Source: Apostichopus japonicus (Eukaryota; Echinodermata; Holothuroidea; Aspidochirotida; Stichopodidae). Taken from it: a stretch of DNA of 64,000 nucleotides. A program made the position numbers and the translations under genes. The notes under the pieces are model-generated. The model was not told the origin of the DNA, ran no database searches, and saw only the letters and a program-made list of their open reading frames with translations. The stretch is from NCBI RefSeq assembly GCF_037975245.1, contig NC_092564.1, positions 17,781,984 through 17,845,983 on the forward strand, in the 5' to 3' direction. Shown piece by piece: positions 27,357 to 41,449 of the stretch (the first letter of the stretch is position 1; the number at the start of each line of letters is the position of its first letter).

Positions 27357-29603
27357 ATATAACAGACCTTTAAGTTTTTGTCAATTAACGTTCTAGGTGG
27401 AGGAATAAGGTACTAAATCGAAAATTATGAGTCTATATAAGTATGAAGTTTCAATGGCCGGTGACCAGCCGTTAGAATAAACATTTGCTAGAAATAACTT
27501 CACACGGTTATGATTATGATTTTCAAAACAGGAACTATTTTGAGAAAACGACATCAACTTGGAGAGGGTAGAAGGTGAGGGGTTTATATTTACTCAAAAT
27601 ATACAAAAATTAGTCGCTGTCTGAGCAAAGTTTGGTTAAAATTCTCATTTATTGGGGAATTGTATCTTCCGCTGCTATATCTACAAAAACACAAAATCTG
27701 AAAATGAATATCCAGCTATTTCAGAGGATTGGAGGGGGGGGGGGGGAGGGGAGTTGTTATACATGAAAGTTTTTCTTATAGCCAAATAATAGGTCTAAAT
27801 GGGTATAATCAACAAAATACAAAATGATACTGCTTTAAACAGAACATCCATGGATACGATACGCAGAGTATACTAAACCTCAATCGATAGATTTGAAAAT
27901 TGACATTTCTTCTTATATATCTGAAGCGATTTATGTTTCTGTGTGAAGAAAGTATTGACTGCAAGGATGAGCGTTCGATACAAAATGTCTCATTTCATGA
28001 ATATGAATGCTAGTGTCTGGCCTATAAAGTGAGAGGGTAACCTTAAACATTACTATCATACATTAATTCAACAAATGTGTGTTAGAAATCGATTTAAAAA
28101 GACATGTCTTTCAGTCACCTAAGATTTACTAATTTCCCGAATGTCTAATCCTGATTATTTCCTTTTTTGAAAGTCTTTTGTGTTGCCAGATTGTACTGCT
28201 AATATTAAAATACTGACAACTTAAAACTGTTGACTTTAGGAATAACATGTCCATCTTTTGATAACTTCTGATTAACTTTGTGCTTCTAACAGGATTTATG
28301 ACGCACACTTCATAATTCAGAGCATAATGCAAAACAATTCACATTGTTCATGGTGGAGTTCGTCAACCATGACGTCATTGTACCACCCGTGCAGCAGGGA
28401 TTTGATTACCATTGCACCAATCCACCCACTTTGTTTTGACATTAAAGCGCTTAAAAGAAAATTAGATTAATCATGTACGCATGACGTCAAATATTACTTT
28501 GTATCCCTGCAAAATTTCTATAAAAAAAAATAGATTGCATCGTCGAACCAAAATTTATATTTCTCAAACTTAAAAATTTAAAGCGTTAGATATTATAGCT
28601 CGCGCCCCCGGATCCGATTTTACTACGGTGGTAGCAAAAGAAGAGTGTTAGGTTTGCGTCACAGTAGGGACGAAGGATCATTCATAAATTATAACTATAT
28701 CATAATATCTGATATTATCCCAAGATGAGTTCATTGTTTGTTAACACTCCATTTCCGATATTAAAAAAAATATATATATATAGATGTGAATTCCCGGAAA
28801 ATTTCAATGGGTAATATTTATATATTCCTATTGTACGCAAGCATGTATATCATAAAACTGTGTTTTGATTAATCCATAATAAATTTAAAAAAACAGGTAT
28901 ATATTACAAATTATCAGTTATAAATCACATGATCTTCCAATTATCCAATAGACTGTTAATATTCATAAAATCAAACTATAAACATTTCACACATGATCAA
29001 GGTGAATGAAAACGAGCTCTGAGGTCAACAGCAAGTTCCGTAGCAACGACAATGATCATATGTCTCATTCCACCCCTCCCAACCCCACCACAACCCTCAC
29101 CCCCACCCACCCCCTCCTCAGCCATTTCAAAACTATACGAGCTCTCTGATTTGAATGTGTTATTTAAAATTCCTCGATGTATTCATGGGCATAGTATGAA
29201 TCCCAGAAACTCAAACAATAGCACAATGAATGCTTCCACCATTTTATTACCATACGGTACAATTAGCATATATGAAATAGGAACATTCCATTGGTGTAGG
29301 CTGAATGGCTGCCCTATGTCCTCAGTGGATGGCTAGGTCATTGTGAATTACTTACACTATGCGTGCGTGGTAGCATATCATCACCATGATTTGTGTCGTA
29401 ATATATATCCCTTGAAGTGGTAACGAAGAAAGTCGTTTAACTACGACGCGGTTATTTGGCGAGAGGTATTCAAGCCCCCCATGAGAGTAGAGTGATGCGT
29501 GACATATACTTCAGTTGGTTATAACTTGCACTTTTCTCCGGGCGAATATGCTGTTGCATGTTGATTGATAATGAGGTGCGTTTGTTGCGCAATAGTATCG
29601 TCA

Positions 29604-29605
<2 letters not shown>
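27357..29605. other. Gene-free stretch
   Basis: Contains a G run near 27735-27747 and a C-rich tract near 29072-29120. No coding signal recognised. Confidence 0.5.
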
Positions 29606-29682
<77 letters not shown>

Positions 29683-29690
29683 AATTTTGA
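29606..29690. repeat. (TA)n microsatellite, left of the 29.7-kb palindrome
   Basis: Almost pure TA to about 29676, then GTATATAAAT. Confidence 0.97.
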
Positions 29691-29700
29691 TATTTGCAGC

Positions 29701-30006
<306 letters not shown>

Positions 30007-30587
30007 ACTCAAGCCTCCCCTCTCCTCTGTTTCTTTGTTTTTGTGTCCTCAATCGATATTTGCGAATGTCAGTCACTGTAAATAATATCATTCATTTTCG
30101 GGAATACTATATGAGAGCTACATCAATCTTATATACGAAGGACATTGGTGCCATCACAACATATATAGATGAAGAATAAATACTGGACGGTTATAGTATT
30201 TGTTAAGGCCAATTTATTTTTTATGTCCGTCCACTAACGTTGAAAATCATGTAAGCGTAATGATGACGTCATGCATTTTCCATCGATGATGAACTAAAAG
30301 AAATTTCGCCACAGAGCGAAAGCGTCAACAACGAACTATTATAGATTCCAGCCTGTTTACAAGATCGTCCATGCAGAATACCAACAACAACAATACAGCC
30401 TAAGAACAATAAACACAACTTGAACATGCTGTGGTGGTAGATGTCAAAGATTGCTAAATTTTGATCGTATTATTGTACAAATATAGGAAAAATGCAATAA
30501 ACAAACTTTACGGTAATTACGGTCATTTTAAGTAGCAGCATAATGGATGAAAGTGAACCTGAAAGATGGAACATGAAGTTTATGATT

Positions 30588-31233
30588 ATTTACCTCTTTC
30601 CTCATCGTTCTCCCTCCCCCTCCCCCTCCCCTCCCCCAGTCTCCTCGCAAGAAGATACAATAAGGTCCGTTGAATTTCTCAAGGTAAACTCAATTTACAT
30701 CCTGCAGGAACAAGATTCGTGAGCTCTGTGGGATACTGTGTCTAGCTGTTTACCTCTTCGCTCCTCGTTCTCCTCCCCTCCATCCAGCCCCCTCCCCAGT
30801 ATCCTCCAAAGAAGATACAATTAGTTCCGTTGAATTTCTCAAGGTGAACTCCATTTGTATCCTGCAGGAACAAGATTCGTGAGCTCTGTGGGATACTGTG
30901 TCTAGCTGTTTACCTCTTCCCTCCTCGTTCTCCTCCCCTCCATCCAGCCCCCCCCCCCCAGTATCCTCCAAAGAAGATACAATTAGTTCCGTTGAATTTC
31001 TCAAGGTGAACTCCATTTGTATCCTGCAGGAACAAGGCTCGTGAGCTCTGTGGGATACTGTGTCTAGCTGTTTACCTCTTCCCTCCTCGTTCTCCTCCCC
31101 TCCCCTCCTGACCCCCCCCCCCCCCCAGTCTCCTCGAAAGAAGATACAGTAAGGTCCATTGAATTTCTCAAGGTGAGTTCAATTTACATCCTGCAGGAAC
31201 AAGGTTCGTGAGCTCAGCGGGATACTGTGTCTA
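30588..31233. repeat. Tandem repeat, four units of about 160 bp
   Basis: Units start at TTTACCTCTTC near 30588, 30749, 30909 and 31071. Each has a pyrimidine-rich head with C runs, then AAGAAGATACAAT, CCGTTGAATTTCTCAAGGT, ATCCTGCAGGAACAAG and GGGATACTGTGTCTAGCTG. Units 2 and 3 are the most alike. Confidence 0.95.
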
Positions 31234-34200
31234 GCTGATTTAAAATTGTTACGTGAAATTGATGACATTACAAGTTCCCATAATTTACATGGACTTTTAT
31301 CCTTCTTTTTTTTTACTTCCGATTTAATAGTGGCAAGTAAATATTATTCTTTAACCATTGTTTCTCTGAGGGAGCTGAAACAACTCCAACTGTCTCGTTT
31401 TATAGATAATATTTTAATTAAATCATTTACGATATAACGAATTGTCATAACGGTAAAACGAATATACCAGTATCGTGTTCACATAGTATGATATCACCGT
31501 TTATCTGACTTTAACCGATTAACCAACTAACTGACTATAGACTGTGCAACATTGTGCCGGTTGGAATCATGATATTGGTGGCTGTTCCTACAAGAAACAT
31601 AACATAAAAAAATAAAGTATAACCAATGTATTGTTCCATATCAGGTTTCACAAGTCTTTAAGAACTTTCTGCCATATTTTCCGATTATATGACTCCAAAC
31701 CCTGAGACTTCCCCCCTCCCCCCCCCCCCATTGATACCCTTTTCGTCGGGTCTGTGTTGTACCAATACATGTGGTATACCTTACACGCTTCTGTGTATGG
31801 CATCTTTGAATATGCAGACCTAGAAAGTTCGATAATTACATAAGTATGCAATTGGTATAGCAGGGATATGACACATGCGACTCACACACATTGCATAACG
31901 GTAAAAAATCTGAATATAACCTCTATTTTTTCCACACTTGATATGTCTCATCATGATGTCAAACATCTGCAAATTACCATTTTGATGAGATGTATAGCTA
32001 ACTTAACGCGTAAAATGTCCAAACTCAGGATATTCACATTTTGGACACGTAGTAGGCATTCTTTCCGTCAATACGTCAAAAGTCAAAAACTATTTAAATC
32101 GACGTTTCATAACGAGATACTTTATCTGTGCAAAATGGAGTAGAAAGTTGAAAATCACCGATTTTGGACACTTAGGTTGGCATTACAGGCTCTTCAGGAA
32201 GCCAAGTGCCTTTCCCGTAACATGTAACATGATAAATAATATTATATCATTTATGATATTTCATTCCTATTGATCGATGTTAAAATGGTATAGCCAGCTA
32301 CCCCTCTCTCTGGCTATGGTATATGCACATCAAGATCATCACTATGTAAATAATTGTCTTTCTTAATTTAAGTCTAATCACTTGTCAGATGTAGCTATTG
32401 TTAAAATATGTTTATGAATTACATATCAATCAATTCAGAGACAAAGCAGAAGCAAATTTGAAGTTTCTAGATGTGAGTCTGCCGCCTGGGCCGTCACCGG
32501 AGCTTCACCCCTGGACCCCACCGATAACGGCTCTACGTCGTGTGCGTTACGCGTATACACTCCTTCAAGTTTTATCCATGTTCAATCATTTATGTCTCCT
32601 TCCCTACCCCCCCCCCCTACCCCGCCTACTTTTCAATTGGGATTGACGCCCCTGATGCAACCTGGCAAAACATTTATATAGAAAATATGCCCGTTATAAC
32701 GCTGCCTCGAATAATCTATGCCCTTGGAAACTTTCATGTTGCTTTGCCTGATTTAATTGTTATGTTTTGTATATAATTTAAACAAGCTGTGTCAATATAG
32801 TTACAGTATGTTGTTATTAACAAATATGAACAGACTAACGTTAATGAAACTTCATCTGTAATAACTTTGACTCATACATATTGACACGGTGCCACCCGTG
32901 AAGCTTTGACGATAAAAAAATGTTCATATACTCCCTGGTTCATCGTACATTGACTTGGGTCAATGTATCTTTCTTTCTTCCATGCTTTAAAAATAAAAAA
33001 ATCCCAAATCGTGGAGGTTTCACCCCTGATGTTAATTCCATGTTCAAATTAGACCAAGGCCACCAGAGTACATACCCAGTGTGATCCACAGCCCATTACT
33101 GTTGACCTCACATGATAGTATAAAGTCCTTCAGTCGATTTGTATTCATCACGTCACGTCACGCCACAGCAGAAAACTGATAACTGTTCAATTAAACTATA
33201 ATTCACATCTTCGTGAATCGGAGGAGCATTGGACGGTCCCCAGTAGTCTCCGGCCTTGGGGAGAGATGGGTTTGGGTTTGGGGTTGGGGAGGGGAGGGAG
33301 GGATGATGGTTACCCAACAAGCCTAAATCAAAGTATATAGGATTACGGCTTACATACAACGGTTCTCCACTATATGCTCCTCACACCCCCCCCCCCCACC
33401 CCCTCTAGACCTCCTTTCCCACCATTTTTGCACAAGACCAAAAGATAGAGATGATAGAGAGTCTTGGACATGTGATAGTTTTGTAATTATTATTTATGTT
33501 GTATTTTTTTGTTATTTTTTTAATGGAAAGTCACCACGTTAGGGCTTGGGCATTAACCAAACAACTTTGATCCAATTTCAAGCCCGGTCTCCTTACATCT
33601 ATAGACTGTAGAAGCGTCGTTCCTTCAATTGAGGTATCACGAGTCCCCTCGGAAGGGTATGGTTAGTGTAGTGCGCGTGCGCGCATACAATATTGGCATT
33701 ACTGGCCAAGTGAACGAAAGTTAAAGTTTCCTATAGTCTCTGTACATTTGCACTTTCAGAGGCTAGCTGCGTAGCCAACTTATTCTGAGCCTGTCACGGC
33801 GCTCACAAGCGCCCTCACTATGTAGGTACCTATACAATATGACTATACTCCCTGGTGTGTTGTCCGATCAAAACAAAAAATAACAACATGCATGTAGGCC
33901 TACAACCGAAAAGTTCTTCCTAATACTGCAAACACTCCACGCGCACTACAATACTGCGTATTTGCAGGCAAATGCAGTTCTATAAGTTACTATGGACTTT
34001 ACTACACAAGGTCTTGGTTAAAGGTTGTAGAGCGATCTACTCTTTCTACTGAGTAGTTGAACTATATAATGAACACATTGTAAGTACATCAACGTATGAT
34101 GAATAAACCCACACAAATTAAGAGCATAATCCTACATGTAAGCTAACTTTTGTTTATCTTAAGTCTACTTCTAATAAACAAGCAGTCTATGTATACGACA

Positions 34201-34605
34201 ATGCATAGGTCCTAATCGCCGATGAAATCCGGCTGGCCTCACAACCAGCATTTTTCTCGTTCCAAAGAATCAAAAACACATAGACCAGTCAACAACAGTT
34301 ATAAGCAGGAAACATATTGCTCGGCTCTAAAGCGCACCTGAGTTCTTAATGATTTCAACTATTTTCATGGTGTCACGCACACAGCAGGAAGGCATTCCAA
34401 AATTTTGATGGAATTAAGATCATCTCCTAATAACGATAAGAGGCTGGTAAGGGTCAAGACAATAATTCAAAATGCAAAAGATTCATTCTTGTACGTCTCG
34501 AGGAACGCGCATGGCATATCAATTATATTCTAAAAGGTTAAAGCTGTTTACCGCGTACAATGTAATATATATGCAACTGTACCTTCTGAATTGCAAAGTA
34601 GCTCA
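31234..34605. other. Gene-free stretch with a possible hAT end
   Basis: Long C runs at about 31710-31730, 32608-32620 and 33387-33400. GACGCCCCTG at about 32644-32653 resembles a hAT right terminus, but no left end or target duplication was found. Confidence 0.45.
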
Positions 34606-34618
34606 TTATATATATATA

Positions 34619-34663
<45 letters not shown>

Positions 34664-34668
34664 ATATA

Positions 34669-34751
<83 letters not shown>
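34606..34751. repeat. (TA)n microsatellite
   Basis: About 146 bases of TA with a GTATGT break near 34656. Confidence 0.97.
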
Positions 34752-34754
<3 letters not shown>

Positions 34755-35438
34755 AATAAAAAAGTACCTGCGGTCACGGTGCAGTGTTACTAATTCAAGA
34801 CACGGCCTAGTTCAGTGCACTTTGGTGAGATTAAGGTGGATATGAAGTGGCGGGGATTTTGAGGGGTACTCTGTTCGGATTTCTTGGTATTGGGTGATGA
34901 AAAGGGGAATTTCTAACATAAACCAGCAAGACGACAAACATATAGTGTCTATAATATAAGCCTTAAATGTGCTTTGGGTTCGTTTTTCAAGCTAGAACCT
35001 ATACACAAATCACCAACATCCTGATCCACTCTCCAGCCCAGCCACATAACATTGAGAGTAGGTTAACCGTGTGATCATGCTGTTGTTACGTCAAGCAAGG
35101 TATCAAAGTGTCTCTTTGAAAGTGAACAGAGAACTACACATGAATAAATCGAAACTTAAAGTTTCCAAGTTTGGACTTTTTGTCGTTCTGCGAACTTAAA
35201 CGAATGTTGACTATATTCATCAGGATAATAATACCGAATGTAATCGAAAGTTTTACAAATCTCAACTTAAAAGGCTGTTTCAATTAATGTTCGACATAAA
35301 TAGACTAACATATATAGTACAAAGAAAGCTGGCCATCTTCGTCGATGATACATTAAGGAACACGAGTCATTAGTATTACATGAACAGCAGAGGCAGAAGG
35401 GGCAGAGAGAGTTTTACATCTTAATGCATCGACCTTAA

Positions 35439-36195
35439 TTTCAAATTGTGAATATTCTTGATTATAAGAAAAGCTTCAAGTAATAAATAAAGATGTTTAT
35501 GAGACCAATTTCAAATTGTGAATATTAATATTTTGGAGACTAATTTCAAATTGTGAATATTCTTGATTATAAGAAAAGCTTCAAGTAATGAGTAAAGATG
35601 TTTATGAGACCAATTTCAAATTGTGAATATTATCATTTTGGAGACTAATTTCAAATTGTGAATATTCTTGATTATAAGAAAAGCTTCAAGTAATAAATAA
35701 AGATGTTTATGAGACCAATTTCAAATTGTGAATATTAATATTTTGGAGACTAATTTCAAATTGTGAATATTCTTGATTATAAGAAAAGCTTCAAGTAATG
35801 AGTAAAGATGTTTATGAGACCAATTTCAAATTGTGAATATTATCATTTTGGAGACTAATTTCAAATTGTGAATATTCTTGATTATAAGAAAAAAATCAAG
35901 TACTGAATATTGATATTTATGAGACCAATTTCAAAAGGTGAATATTAATATTTTGGAGACTAATTTCAAATTGTGAATATTCTTGATTATAAGAAAAAAT
36001 TCAAGTACTGAATATTGATATTTATGAGACCAATTTCAAAAGGTGAATATTAATATTTTGGAGACTAATTTCAAATTGTGAATATTCTTGATTATAAGAA
36101 AAACTTCAAGTACTGAATATTGATATTTATGTGACCAATCTCAAGTTGTGAATATTCATATTTTGGAGACTAATTTCAAATTGTGAATATTCATG
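35439..36195. repeat. 105-bp satellite, seven monomers, with a 210-bp dimer period
   Basis: TTTCAAATTGTGAATATTC starts monomers exactly at 35439, 35544, 35649, 35754, 35859, 35964 and 36069; an eighth begins at 36174 and breaks off. Monomers 1 and 3 share AATAAATAAAG and ATTAATATT; monomers 2 and 4 share AATGAGTAAAG and ATTATCATT. Monomers 5-7 form a different subtype (TACTGAATATTGATATTTAT). Within each monomer TTTCAAATTGTGAATATT occurs twice, about 70 and 35 bases apart. Confidence 0.97.
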
Positions 36196-37131
36196 ATGAG
36201 AGCAGCTCCCAGCCAGTTGAGACAGTTTTCTAATGATAATATCCCTCTCTAAGCTGTCTTACCACCTCACATGTACTGACAGTATCAACAGTTGCTTACA
36301 TTTATCTCATAGAAGCACTGGATACTGATATTTTCCATGCTGTCGGTACAAGTGCTTTTGACATGAAAAATTTATAGTTTATATATTTGTCCCAATTGGG
36401 TGCAAATTTCAACTTATTGAATATTCATTTTTATGAAAAGAATCTCGAATTCGGAATCCTGTTTTATACTTAATTCGTCAGATCAATTGACAAGTGGGTG
36501 AATTGAAAAACGGTTTGAATAAGTCCATACAGAACTGCACAAAAACGGATTATTATCAGTTTCATCAATTGAAAGTTTTGGTAATTTGTGAACATTTTGC
36601 TCTCATAATTCATATGGTATATTTATCGATATATTTCTAGAAAACTAGTATCTAAGCGTGAGTGTGATTGTCTTTTTTTCGGATTGTACTTTGAGCTAAA
36701 CATCTCATTGTAAAACCGAGTTATCACATTTCGCTTACTATATCGAAAATTACTCAATTTTGTGAACGAATCAAGGGAAGGATAAGTACTGAGATGCCAA
36801 GTCAAGACGCAACAGTCCTCTCCTTTTTTTTATATTTACAGCTTCCTTGTTGAACTAAAGCTACCTTGGCCTACAGCGGGATATTTTAACTGATGTTGTG
36901 CTAGTCACATCAACTAACACATTACACGTGGTGTTCAAATAGTTTATAATCTGTAACCTACTGTTTACAATAACACATGTTACAGCCAACTGACCACTAT
37001 GGGTGACCCGATATCAGATCACCGCTGTGCTTCTTGTGTTGTTTCCTACACCTCGTTATTTCGAGGATATGGCCCGGTTTTCAAGGCAATGTTGATGCTA
37101 AGAAGTGTGTTATAAACCAAGTTTGATTTGG
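36196..37131. other. Gene-free stretch between satellites
   Basis: No gene or repeat recognised beyond scattered AT-rich sequence. Confidence 0.5.
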
Positions 37132-37798
<667 letters not shown>

Positions 37799-37883
37799 GT
37801 TAAAGAACAGGAATTGGAATCGGCTCCAAATATTTTAGGATCTGTGGCCTACATTTCATCATCACTGAAAACTTTACAGAAGA

Positions 37884-38131
37884 CCTAGTCTTGGCCAAGT
37901 CGTTTGTAACTCTCTCTTTCTTCCCGTGCAACTGTACATGCCTCAGAGTCCGTTCTGTCTATCACGAATGTCTTTGGCCCACTGTATTTTACATGCCCGA
38001 GGATCTGTCCGATACAAACGAAAAGCGTTGCCCCGGGCGTTCCGCTCTGGGCAGTACAGCACATAGATACGTTAAAATAGCTTTGTGAAAACGAAAGGTT
38101 CACTAGGCTGTTCATACTATAGGGTCTTAAA
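37884..38131 (+). repeat. Dispersed repeat of about 250 bp, copy 1
   Basis: It shares GCAACTGTACATGCCTCAGA, TACATGCCCGAGGATCTGTC and AGCCTAGTG (as its reverse complement) with the reverse-oriented copy at 39955-40208. No coding function was recognised, although both copies contain short open frames. Confidence 0.82.
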
Positions 38132-39954
38132 ATGACTATGTGAGGAGTAGCATTTATTAACGTGTTCAGAACATGACCTCCTGTGACCTCAAACGATCTT
38201 CAAATTAATAAAATATGTATGTATGCACACTTAATTCACACAAACCACTGACGAAATGGCAGCCAAATCGAATGAAATGTGACGATATGGCAACCTGGTC
38301 ATTCAAACAAGGTGGCAAAAAATGACAGAATCACACGATCGCTTTTCAGCTGAGCTAAAAACTTGTTAGACGCACGTGTAATTTGTAACTTGTAATTTGT
38401 AATCTTGGTCATATATGATGCCTGTCGGATACAATTTTGCGGTCTGCTTCAGAGAAGAGTGACATAATGACACTTTTAAAAGAACCAGGCCTACACACTA
38501 CTGCACTATAGATGTCCATGTGATATTTGGAGCAATCTTTTATTATGAAAAATAGTAATGGCCAACAACGGTTGCACTATTGGCGTGCCATGGCATAATC
38601 AACTGAAAAGACGAGTTATACAGACATTTCCAAAAAATAATTTGAGGCATTAAATAAATGCTGCTTTTCTATCTTTTTTGTTCACATTCTATTTCAGTCT
38701 TGTGTCCATAATATAAAGACTATTGGGGAATTTTCTTCAATTATTTGGCATTTTTTTAAGATATATTTATAGGCCTACTTGTGCGATAGAGAGAATTATA
38801 CTTGTAGAATGGACTGGGCATAGTAATATTTCAATAATGTTAGCATTTTTGTGTACGATGTATACTTTATACAATCGAGATGACTTGCATATATACTGGA
38901 TTGGACAGTAGTCAGCAAAGTTTGACTCCCCCCTCACCCCTCTCGAATTCGCAATAGATGGTAGAGTCTATATGTTGTGTCATATATGGTATCATATATG
39001 TGTCATATATTTGTGTCATATATGTGTCATATATGTGTCATATATGTAATTTATGTGTCATGGAATGTCATATATCAAAACATGCGTTAATTAAGCTAAA
39101 ATTCTTTGACTCTTAATATCGGGACAAAAATGTATAGATCATCTTCTCTCACACTACAAAGGCAGGCTACGCGCCTGGTTTAAGGGTCATACAGACAACG
39201 GTAAACGAGCAGCCCCGTCACCCACCTCTGCCCCCTCCTCCCCTTTCTTCTTTGCCCCCCCCCCCCGTCTTGTATTTCTATCATACATCGATAATCATAG
39301 GAAGGATATCCTGTATGTATAGGTTTTTGTTTTTGAAATCTACACTTGATCTCGAGACATGCTATGCACCTCGATATAACTTACGTTGAAGTAACAACTG
39401 CTAACTCTCACTTTACCTGGCAACGACTTCAGAAATCCCAGAGCGCAATCAGCTTGTGACAAATTCCATTGGAAAACGTTTCGTCCAGCATCCCCCCCTC
39501 CACATTTTTTTCTTGATACAGAAATAAAAACCGATAAGAACCCCCCCGTGATTTAATTATGTACAACGATACCCTGACAATGAACGTCATTATGATTGGA
39601 TTCAATTCGATTCAAATTTATCTTCTTCACACTTACACCAAAGTCAATACTGGTGTTTGGTATATAACATTACGCTAGAAAAACAAAGGTTGTGTATTGA
39701 GCTAGTGACCACAAGATGAAGATGTCATTAATATATGTTTGAATTAAGTATACCTGGTTACAATGTACTCTTACCGCGAGAATGTGGATGAAGTGGCGCT
39801 ATATTGCTTCGTAATCTAAACATTTTATGAAATATCGTGATGGACGTTGTACGCTTCCGTATATACCAATGCGGGGAGAATAGTAGAGCCGCAGTCGAGA
39901 AGCCACGCTTTTAGTAGGCGATGGCCACACTGCATACATACCAGTAGTCTTGTT
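38132..39954. other. Interval between the inverted 250-bp repeats
   Basis: It holds the TGTCATATATG minisatellite, a hAT-like end fragment (GGCTACGCGCCTG near 39166) and C runs near 39257. No transposase-like frame was recognised. Confidence 0.5.
38975..39076. repeat. TGTCATATATG minisatellite
   Basis: At least seven copies of a TGTCATATATG-like unit with small length changes. Confidence 0.9.
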
Positions 39955-40208
39955 AAGACCTTAGTATGAACAGCCTAGTGTACCTTTCTTTTTCACAAGC
40001 TACTTTCCCGTATCTATTTACTGTACTGCCCAGAGAACGCCCGCAGCAACGCTTTCGATTGATACTAGGTTTGTATGGGACAGATCCTCGGGCATGTAAA
40101 ATACAGTGGGCAAGCACATTCGTGGTAGACAGAAACGGACTCTGAGGCATGTACAGTTGCACTTGAGCATTAAGAGTAGGCTATTACAAACGACCTGGCC
40201 AAGACTAA
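39955..40208 (-). repeat. Dispersed repeat of about 250 bp, copy 2 (inverted)
   Basis: Reverse complement of 37884-38131 with many substitutions. The pair faces inward with about 1.8 kb between. They could be terminal repeats of one old element or two independent insertions. Confidence 0.82.
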
Positions 40209-41077
40209 CATACCAGTTGCAAAGAATGCTTAGACCATCTGGCCAATGGCAAGGGTTCGCGCACGCCATCTACAACGCCTCTGGTTGACCCCCTCGCATC
40301 ATCCTTCAAGGGAGGCATGGCACGGGATCCTAGGCCACAAAACAAGCACCATTCCTGCAGCCGGAGTATTGCTTCGAACCCTAGCACGATTTATAGGAAG
40401 TGCAAGATCTTTCACTTACACCTTTGCGCTAACCACACAGGATGGGATGGGGGAGGGGGATGGGGGAGGGGGTTGGGTCCTCCCCCAGAAAAATGTAACA
40501 TTTCAGTTGTGAAATTGTACGTTCTGAGACAAATTTGCGAAATTATATCTAAAATTATGTCTGCACGCACGGTTTTGGTAATAAGAACTTAATGGGGCTT
40601 TAAAGGGTGTGTGTTACATTCTACCACACCAACACCCTCATCTATATGGAGCCGCTCCTGTTTCGCAAACAAACTAAAACTGAAGCAATAATCGGATAGT
40701 GTTCTTTCTAAATATCTGATAAAATTACAAACTGTAGGTCGTCGAAACGGCAAACAAATGCTTTTTCATTATTATTATATTATAATTATGCATTGACATT
40801 TTAAGTGTTTAGACTCTGTTTTGATCTCTTCTAGCCGAGATAATGGCAGAATTATCTTGAATTACAAACAGCTGTTTTCGTTTCATTTTAAGTTCAAGTA
40901 ATGCACTCACCATATCCCCTTGAATCTATACCTAATATATTCAAGGAAGCAACTTAATAGCGCAACATTACCGGTAGTCTATTACAAAGCCGGTCAACGA
41001 TACATTTGCATCCTCCTCTCGAAGAACAATTCGACCAATGCGCCATTTTACATTTATGAAGGTAACTAGGGGGACCA

Positions 41078-41449
41078 TTAAAGGGAGTGAAGACTCGCGC
41101 ACAAAGAAACGTCTGATGCCGGTAATCTGACCTAGTTTCGAATGAGGTGTAACAGAAGTGATATACACACCACCATCGATCCCCCAAAATACGCACACAG
41201 CTTGCTACCGTCGGTAATTAGACACTAGTGTACAGTCACTACATGCAGTTATACTGTCAATGCCCACAACACAGTGTACATAGCAGCGATGGACATCTCA
41301 TGTCCAGATAAAAGATAACAAGGCATCACGTTTTATTACTGTGTGCATTTTGTGGCGACAAGAAAGAAACTTCACTTGCAAGCAACGGAAAGTTAACTTT
41401 TTTTTAAGAGGGCGGCACGCGGTTTGGGGCGAGTCTTCAATGCCTTTAA
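41078..41449 (-). mobile_element. TTAA-flanked MITE, copy 2
   Basis: Reverse-complement copy of the 19.2-kb element, 372 bases with TTAA at 41078-41081 and 41446-41449 and the same AGGGAGTGAAGACTCGC/AGGCATTGAAGACTCGCC ends. Similarity runs over the full length. Confidence 0.88.

Noticed and set aside
32644..32653. hAT right terminus GACGCCCCTG
   Set aside because: No left terminus or 8-bp duplication was found, so it is mentioned only in the region entry.
37885..40592. Overlapping frames of 60-91 residues around 38.0 and 40.0-40.6 kb
   Set aside because: They fall in or next to the 250-bp dispersed repeat and give no recognisable protein; frames on both strands are equally open.
40590..40610. 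Possible fourth TTAA element end (TTTAAAGGGTGTG)
   Set aside because: Only about a dozen bases match and no body or second terminus follows.
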